A stretch of 64,000 bases of DNA from Plectosphaerella cucumerina (taxonomy: Eukaryota > Ascomycota > Sordariomycetes > Glomerellales > Plectosphaerellaceae): positions 310,001 through 374,000 of the forward strand of contig JAGPXD010000003.1 in assembly GCA_020746995.1 (NCBI GenBank), read 5' to 3'. Made by a program: the position numbers and the translations under genes. Positions 12,001 to 21,000 of this stretch are shown here, piece after piece; the stretch's first letter is position 1; each line of letters opens with the position of its first letter. Below the pieces are notes generated by a model. The model worked only from the letters and a program-made list of their open reading frames with translations, made no database searches and was not told the origin of the DNA.

Positions 12001-15000
12001 CGGGTCCTTTGATCCCAGACATCCCTGCCTTCCCGCCTCTGACAAACCTCACGGGACCGTTGATTCCTGGTCTCCCTGGTAACACCATCGGCGACTCGAT
12101 CCCCGGCGTGCCCAGCTCTGGCACCGGAGGCGTTGTCTCTGGCATTCTTCCATCGCTGCCTAACAACACCGTCGGAGACTTCCTTTCTGGCGTCGTGGGA
12201 TCAACCAATGGCTCCTCGGGCGGCCTCATCCCCAACCTCATTGAGGCTGTTCGCAACGGATCAATCGATGATATCATCCCTGGACTCATCAACGACGCGC
12301 TCGGCAACGGAACCGCTGGCTCTGGTGGCCTCATCCCCAACATCATTGGCAACATCCAGAATGGTACCATTGATAACCTCCTGTCCAATTTGACCACGGA
12401 TCTTCTCGGACCCAACGCCACGCCTCCCGCTGACTTCCCCAGCCTGGGAAGCAACGGATCTATCGCCGAGATCCTGCCTGGCATCATCAACGATATCTTC
12501 GGCAACGGCACTGCGGGTAGCGGTCTCATCCCCAGCGTCATCGAGCAGGTGCAAAACGGCTCCATTGACACGATTCTGCCCGGCCTCGCCGAGACGGTTC
12601 TTGGCAACGGCAGCCCTACTGGCGCTTTGCCTGGACTCGTCAACGGCGCTCTAGGAAATGCCACGGCTGGTCTCGGTAGCATCATCCCCGACCTCGGCAC
12701 CAACCTGCCCTCTCTGGTTAATAGCACCGAAGGCAATGTCGGCCTCATCATCCCTCAGCTTCCCGGCGTCACTGAAGGACCCGGCAGCGACTTTGGCGTC
12801 ATTATTCCTACCCTGCCTGGCACCGAAGGATCTGGCAATGCACCGGGTATCCTCATTCCCGACATCAGCACCATCCTGCCATCTCTGCAGAACAGCAGCA
12901 ATGGTCTTGCGCCTTTGCTGCCCGGTATCATTGGCAGTATCCCAGGCCTTGCGAACATCACGGATGGCGACCTTGGCGAAATCATTGGAAGCCTGCCCGG
13001 CATCATCAACGGTTCGACCGGCTCGCTTGAGGATCTCCCGGCTCTTGTCGACCAGCTCCCAGGTCTTGTCAACAACACCAACCCTGAGCTTGCTGGGGTC
13101 GTCGGAAGCCTTCCTGGTCTGCTCAACGGTAGCACCAGCCTCGAAGATGTCTTCAACAACCTGACGCCTCTTCTGAATAACACCGCTGGCACGCCCGGAA
13201 CCGATCTTCCCAGCTTCAACGGCTCACTCCCTGGAACCATCATCCCGGATATCTTCGAGACCCTTCCAAGCCTGACCAACGGCACTCTCGGCAGCGGCAG
13301 TGGTGTGTTCATTCCTGACTTTGGCGGCCTCGTCAACGGTACTGGCGACGGAACGGGTGTGCTCATCCCCGATCTGTCGAACAACCTTCCCGGCCTTCTC
13401 AACGGCACCGGCAACGCCATTGGCGGCCTCATTCCGGATGTTGCCAACACGCTCCCGGCACTGATCAACGGAACCGTCACTGGCCCTGGCGCTTTGATCC
13501 CCGATCTTATTGGCACCCTGCCTTCGATCGTCAACGGCTCAGGCGCGGCGGATATTGTCGGCAGTCTCCCTGGCTTGGCAGGCGAGGTCATCATCCCTGA
13601 CTCGCAGGCTGGCACAGTCCTCCCCGGTATCATCGAGGCCTTGCCGGTTCCGACAGTCCCTACCCCTGGTGTTCCCAGCGTCGGCGGCGGCATCCCATCG
13701 CTGCCTGAGATTATCAACAATCTGCCTACCCTGCTCAACAACACTGGAACCGGCCTCGAGAACACAATTCCCTCGCTCATCGGCGCACTTCCTGGCGTTG
13801 ACTTGCCCATCCAGCCAACTCTGCCCATTACACCTCCTGGTGAAGGTGAAGGCGGTGTTCCCAGCCCTGGACAACTTCCCTCTGGTCCTCTCATCCCTGA
13901 TGTCATCAACACCCTGCCTGGTGTCATCAACGACACTTTCGGTGGTGCAGGTGCTGGTATCATTCCTGGTCTCGTCGAGAATCTTCCCGGTCTCGTCAAC
14001 GAGTCTCTCGGCGGTACCGAGGGTACACTTCCTGGCCCTGGAACGATCATTCCCGATGTTGTCAACAACATCCCCGGTGTCATCAGCGGCGCTCTTGACG
14101 GCTCTCCAGCCTCGGGTATTATCCCAGGTCTTGCTGGCGTCCTTCCTGGCTTCATCAACGACACCCTCGCTCCGGTCGGAGGCAGTGGCACACCGACTGC
14201 CGGCCTTGACGGCATTATCCCCACTGGTATCCCCGGCGCAGGCACCTTCCTTCCTGACACCGTCAACAACATCCCCGGTGTCATCGGCGATGCTCTCACC
14301 GGTGGCTCCGCGGCCATCATCCCCGGCATCATCAACACCCTTCCAGGCATTCTCAACGACACCGTCGGCGCCGTCGGCATTTCCAACCCTGGTTCGGTGG
14401 CTGGTCCTCTGATTCCCGAGGCTGTTAACAACGTCCCCGGCGTCATCAACGATGCGGTGAACGGTGCCATCAACAGTGCTGAGGGCATTGGCTCCATCCT
14501 TCCGGGCATTGTGAACAACCTGCCTGATCTTGTCAACGGCGCAATCGGCGGCGTTCCGGGTGTTGGCACAGGAGGTCTTCCCGGCGTTGGTTCGGGCGGT
14601 CTTCCTGATATCGGCACCGGCACGCAGACAGGTCTCCCCGGAGCTGGCACTGGCTCGCAGACCGGTCTTCCGGCCGTTCCCATTCCCACCGGAGACATTG
14701 CCAGCCTTCCCGGTGCGGGCACGATTCTTCCCGACATCATCAACACGCTTCCCAGCATCATCGGCGACGCCGTGGGCGCAGGCAATGAGATTGGTGGTGC
14801 GATCCCAGACATCATCAACAACCTTCCCGGAATCGTCAACGGAGCACTCAATGTGTCGGTCCCTGATCTTGGACTCCCTGGACTTCCTGGTATCGGCCCT
14901 GTTCTTCCCACTGGCGGTCTGCCCAGCACTGGTCTCCCGACCGGTCTTCCGGGTGGTCTCCCGGGCGGCGGTCTTCCGACTGATCCAGGTGCTGGCCTTC

Positions 15001-18000
15001 CTGGCGCCGGTCTGCCTAGCGTCCCATCTGACATCCTGCCCGGCATCATCAACGAGCTCCCTGGCATCATCGGAGGTGCTATCAACAACGGCACGACGGG
15101 TGAGGGAGTTCTTCCTGGCCTCATTGACAGCTTGCCTGGTATCATCAACGGTGCCTCGCCCGGCAGCAACGCAACCGGTCTTGGTGGCAGCATTCTACCC
15201 GGCATCATCAACGAGCTTCCTGGCCTCATCAACAGCTCCATTGGTGCTGGCGGGGCTGCTGGCTCGATCGTCCCCGGTCTCGTGGGTGGTCTTCCTGATC
15301 TCATCAACGGCATCATCAACGGCACGATCCCTGGTCTTGGTGGTCAACCTGGCGAGGGTGCAGGCCTCCCTGGAACTGGAACTGGTCTTCCCGGCACGGG
15401 AGCTGGCCTTCCAGGTACTGGTGCTGGACTGCCCGGCGGCCAGAACGCATCGACTCTTCTCCCTGACATCATCAACACCATACCTGGCCTCATCGGCACT
15501 CTGCCTAATGGCACCACGGCTGGATCACTCCTTCCGGGTGTTATTGGCAACCTGCCTGGCGCCATCAACGATGTCATCAACAACGGAAGCTCTTCCGGCG
15601 CGGGTTCGCTCATCCCCGAGATTGTCAACAACATTCCCGGCATCATCTCTGGCGGTTTGGGAGCTGGCTCCAACGGCGCTGCTCTGATCCCTGAGATCGT
15701 CAACAGCCTTCCTGGTCTCGTCAACATTTCCATTGGCGCCAACGTCTCCACCCCCGACCTCGAGACCATCTTGCCTGGCATCATCGAAAACATTCCCGCC
15801 ATTGTTGAGGGAGCACTTGGCAACAACCCGAACCTCAACCTGTCCACAGTTATTCCCGCTGTCGTCGGCGCCCTGCCCGACATCATCAGCCAGACGCCCA
15901 ACGTTACCATCCCCGGCACCGTACTTCCCGGCATCGTCAACAACCTCCCTGGCATCATCAGCGAGGCGATTCAGGGCGCCACCGGCCTGACACCTGCCGA
16001 GATCGCCCCTGGTCTTTCGACAACTCTTCCTGGAGTCATCAACGGCGCGCTCACCAACCTGACGAACCAGGCGGGTGTGACTGTCCCCAACCTCCCCGGT
16101 CTTGTCGCCGGCCTTCCTGGTCTCATCAACGATTCCCTTGGTGTTGGCGGCACTCCTGGACCTCTGATTCCTGATGTCATCAACAACTTGCCGAGCGTTA
16201 TCGGCGGTGCTCTGGGCGGCAACAACGCTTCTGCCCCCGGTGGAGGTGCCATCAGCATCCCTGACATCGTGAACAACCTTCCTGGCCTGATCAACGACGC
16301 CATCAACACCGGCTCCAATGTCATCTTGCCCGAGCCCATCAACAATCTGCCTGGCAACATTGGAACAGGCTTGACCAACGGTTCTGCGCCCATCACCGGA
16401 ATCCCGATTGACGAAGTGATCAACAACTTGCCTAGTCTCATCAACGGTGCCATCAGCACGGGTGTCGGCACAATCTTGCCTGCACCCATCAACGAGCTGC
16501 CGGGCAGCATTGGTGCATCTCTCGGCAACGCGACGGGCGGACTTCCCGTTCCTGGCATCATCGAGAACCTACCGAACCTGATCAACGGTGCTCTGAACGG
16601 TAGCAGCCCGGTCGTTATCCCCACGCCCATCAACACCCTGCCTGGCGTTATTGGCGGAGCTGTCAACGGCACCGCCAACCTGATTCCAGAGATCATCAAC
16701 AATCTCCCCAACTTGATCAACGGAGCTATCAGCAATGGCACAAACCTCGTCATTCCCGAGGCCATCAACACTCTCCCGTCTGTCATTGGAGGCGCCCTTG
16801 GTGGTGGAAACACGACGATTCTTCCCGAAATCATTCAAAACCTCCCAGGCCTCATCAACGGTGCCCTCGGCAATGCAACTGCTGGCGAACCGGTTGGTAA
16901 CATCCTTCCAGATGTCATCAACAACTTGCCTGGCACGATTGGGGGCTCGCTTGGTAATATCACCGGCAGCGGAGCTACACTCATCCCGGAGATCATCAAC
17001 AACCTCCCTGGCCTCATCACCGGCGCTCTTGGCACCAACGCAACCACTCTTGTTCCTGATGTCATCAACAACCTGCCAGCTACTGTCGGCACGTCTCTTG
17101 GCAACCTGACCGGTAACGCGGCTGCCATCATCCCTGTCATCATTGACAACCTGCCTGGCCTCATCTCTGGCGGCCTCAACGGCGTCAACGGATCGGGCAA
17201 TGCTACCGGCACGCTTCTGCCGCCCAACATCAACAACCTCCCAGGCGTCATTGGTGGTGCCTTCACCAACGTCACGGGCAGCGGAGCAAGCCTCATCCCG
17301 GAGATCATCAACAGCCTGCCTGGTCTTATCACAGGCGCTGTCGGCAACAATGGCTCGACACTCCTTCCTGTTGACGTCAACAACCTGCCAGCCATCATCG
17401 GCGGCTCCCTGACCAACAGCACACTCGCCAACGGCACAGCTGGTCTCATCCCGGCGATCATTGGGGGCCTTCCAGGTCTTGTCAATGGCGCGCTCACAGG
17501 AGGCAACACCACCATCATTCCCCCTGCCATCAACGACATCCCGAACATCATCGGCGGCGCCATCTCAAACAACACGGCCACCGGCAACCTCATCAACGAT
17601 CTCATCGGAGGTGGAGGTGGTCTCGGCCTTGGTGTCAATGTCAACCTCAACACCACGACAGAAGGTGGCCTCGGAGCCCTGCTTCCCTCGCTCTCAGGCA
17701 GCCTCATCGGCAACGTTACCCTCGGCAACAACAGTGGCGGCATTCTTCCTGGTCTCGTCGCCAATGTTTCTGTGGGCGACCTTGGCGTCAATGTTCCCAA
17801 CATCATTGGTGGTATGATCGGTCCCAACGGTACACTCGGCGCCATTGTCGACGGCCTCCTTGGCAACGGCACAAATGGCGGACAACTCAGCATCCCCGAT
17901 ATTCTTGGCTCTATTGCCGCCGGCTCAGCCAACAGCACTCTCCCAGGTCTCGTCAGCACAGTCCTCGGCAACGGCAGCACCGGCGCTGGCACTGGCACGA

Positions 18001-21000
18001 CCATCACAGGCGGGCTCATCAATGGAGGAGGATTGTTGCAGAACCTTACGAACGGCCTCATCGGATCTACTACCAGCACTGGCGGAATCGGAGGTGTTCT
18101 TCCTTCGGTTGTCGCCCCTGGCCCCAACGTCAACACAACGATCCCCTCGATTCCCGATGCTCTCGCAAACCTCGGCCTCGGAAACCTGACGCAAACGATC
18201 CCCGATCTTATCAACAACATCATCGGCGGCAATGTCAGCGACGGTGTTGCTGTTCCGGGCCTCATTGGCAACCTTGGCAACACCAACGCCAGCGGCGCTG
18301 TGTCTGGCCTTCTCGACCATCTTCTGGGACCTGGCACTAGCGGCGTGAATGTCACGGGCAACAACATCGTCTCAAGCCCGACAGGCAACGGCCTCATCCC
18401 CGATCTACTCAACAATGTGGCCAACGGAAATATCACCAATATCATCCCGGATCTCGTCAACGGCCTCCTGGGCAACGGCACAGCCAACTCGGGCGGTATC
18501 ATTCCCGATCTCCTTCACAACGTTGGCAACGTCCACCTCCCCGCCGTCGTACCCGGCCTTGTCGACGGCTTGCTTGGAGGCCCCGCCATCGGCGGCGCTA
18601 CAGGCGATCCTAGTCTTCAGGTGAACGCGTCTGCTCCGGGCCTCATTCCCGGCAGCGACGGTGGCCAGGTTCTCATCAACGGAACGGCCACGGGTGTCGG
18701 GGCTATCCTGCCGCAGCTCATTGAGGACCTCAACAACGGCAACATCAGCAGCCTCGTCCCCAACATCATCACAGGTCTTCTTGGCAACGGCACCGCCGCG
18801 GGCGGTGGTCTCCTGCCCAGTGTTGTTGGCAGTCTCGTCAACGGCACCGTGGGCGATGTCAGCACCGGCGTTCTCGACGGCCTCTTGGGCCCCGGCGCCG
18901 GAGGCACTCTCCTCCAGAGTGGCGGTCTTCTCTCGGGCACGCGCGACCTGCTCACCGACAGCCTCAACTGCGGAGGCATTGGACGAGTCTGTACAGGTAT
19001 TCAAATCTGCCGTGTCGGTGTCTGTGTCAACCCCGAGGGCGCGACAGGCACAGGCACTGTCCCCGTTGTCGGCGGCGCAAGCACCATCATTGGCACCGGC
19101 AGCACCACGTCTCTTCCAGCTGGCGCGGTCGACTTCCTGAGCGACTCTTCCAACTGTGGAAGGCTCTTCAACTTCTGCCTCTTCGGTCAGGTTTGCCGCG
19201 ACGGCGTTTGCGTCGCCCCAGGTGCCGCCGTGCCTTCGGCCTCCATCACCGGCATCACGGGCCCAAGTGCCACCCTGCCTCCGACTACGACACAGTCCCC
19301 CGCGGGCACCATCATCGACCTCTTGACGGACAGCCTCAACTGTGGCCGCGTTCTGAACATTTGCCTGTTCGGTCAGGTCTGCCGCAGCGGCCAGTGTGTC
19401 TCCGCCGCGTCCCTCACGACCAGTGCACCCGCTGTCGTCTCGTTCCCCTCGAGCGGCCCTACCACGCTCACGCCCGTCACCACGACGGCTGGCGCGGGCG
19501 GCCTTCTCGGCGGCGCTCTGGATCTTCTCAACGACCGTCTCAACTGTGGCAGGCTCCTGAATGTTTGCGGACTAAACCAAGTCTGCCGCAACGGACAGTG
19601 TGTTGCTCCGACCTCTTCTGTCGCTGGCGTCGTCACCACCGGCGCCGATCTTGGTATTGTCACAACTGGCACTGGTGTTGTCCCGGCTGCTACGACTCTT
19701 GTCCCGACGGGTGGTCTTGGCCTTGGTCTTACCACTGCCGGTACGGTTGTGCTGCTCAGCACAACGATCGTTCCTCCAACCAGCGTCGGCATCATTGGCG
19801 GCGCCCTCAACCTGCTCACTGACAACCTCAACTGTGGACGGCTCCTCAACGTCTGTCTCTTCGGCCAGGTGTGCCGCAATGGCCAGTGTGTTGCCGCTGG
19901 ATCTGTGGTCACGACAACGGCACCCGGAGTCATCACAACAGCAGTCATCGGGGATCGTACCACGGCTGCGGCGTTGGCCACTTCGACAATTGCTCTCCAA
20001 ACGCCCAGCGCCATCATCCCCACGACCACCGTTGTTCTCGTTCCTACGACCAATGTTGCTGGCGTGCCGACATTCGCGACCGTCACCACCGTTCTGACGG
20101 CGCCTACCATCCTGCCCTTGTCCATTCCTACCACCATCCTGGCCTCGATCCCGGTCGCCACGACAGCTGCGACGGGAGGAGGTATCCTTGGAGGCGCTCT
20201 GGACCTCCTCAACGACAGGCTCAACTGTGGCAGGCTCTTGAACATCTGCGGCTTGGGCCAGGTCTGCCGCAACGGCGCTTGCGTCGCGTCTGTGGCTACT
20301 GTCACCCCTACAACCACGGCCGCTGCTGTCGCCACGCCCGGTCTCGCCACGACTCTCCTGACAACCACGGCTGGTGCGGCCATCGCGGCCCCGAGCCCGA
20401 CTTCGGTCACGCCTGCCCTGGACCTCGTCGGCGACCGTCTCAACTGCGGCCGTATCGGCAACATCTGCTTGTCGACACAGAACTGCCAGAACGGTCTCTG
20501 CGTCAACATTGGCGTCACGGCTCTCACGAGCACTGGCACGGGCGCAGCCACTACAGGTACCGGCACGGTCGTCGTTGCTGGACTTCCTACCACGACAGTC
20601 ATCCCTGGAGTTCCCACGACGACAGTACTGACCGGAGCTGCGGGCATTGTCACGACTGCGACAATTGCTGGAGTTCCCACCACGGCAATCATCCCCGGTG
20701 TTCCCACCACGACCATTGTTGGTCTTCCCACCGCGGCAGCTGTTCCTGGTCTTCCCACGACGACTGTCATTCCCGGCATTCCCACGACGACGCTCATCGC
20801 TGGTGGTTCCACCAACATTGTCGCTGGTCTTCCCTCCACCACGATCGTTGCCGGAATCTCTACCACGGTCGTTGCTGGCGTTTCCACGACTGTTGCTGTT
20901 CCCGGTCTTCCCACCACCACGGTGGTTGCTGGTGTCACCACGACAGCTGCTGCTGGCGCCGGTGGCATCCTCAACTTCCTCAACGATGCCCTCAACTGTG

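Noticed and set aside
4118..15325. Long antisense ORFs under the giant gene (4118-5818, 5763-7979, 10376-12751, 12755-15325)
   Set aside because: Composition mirrors the sense repeats (runs of PGRM, TGRFG and similar), with no independent motif; they are shadows of periodic sense sequence.
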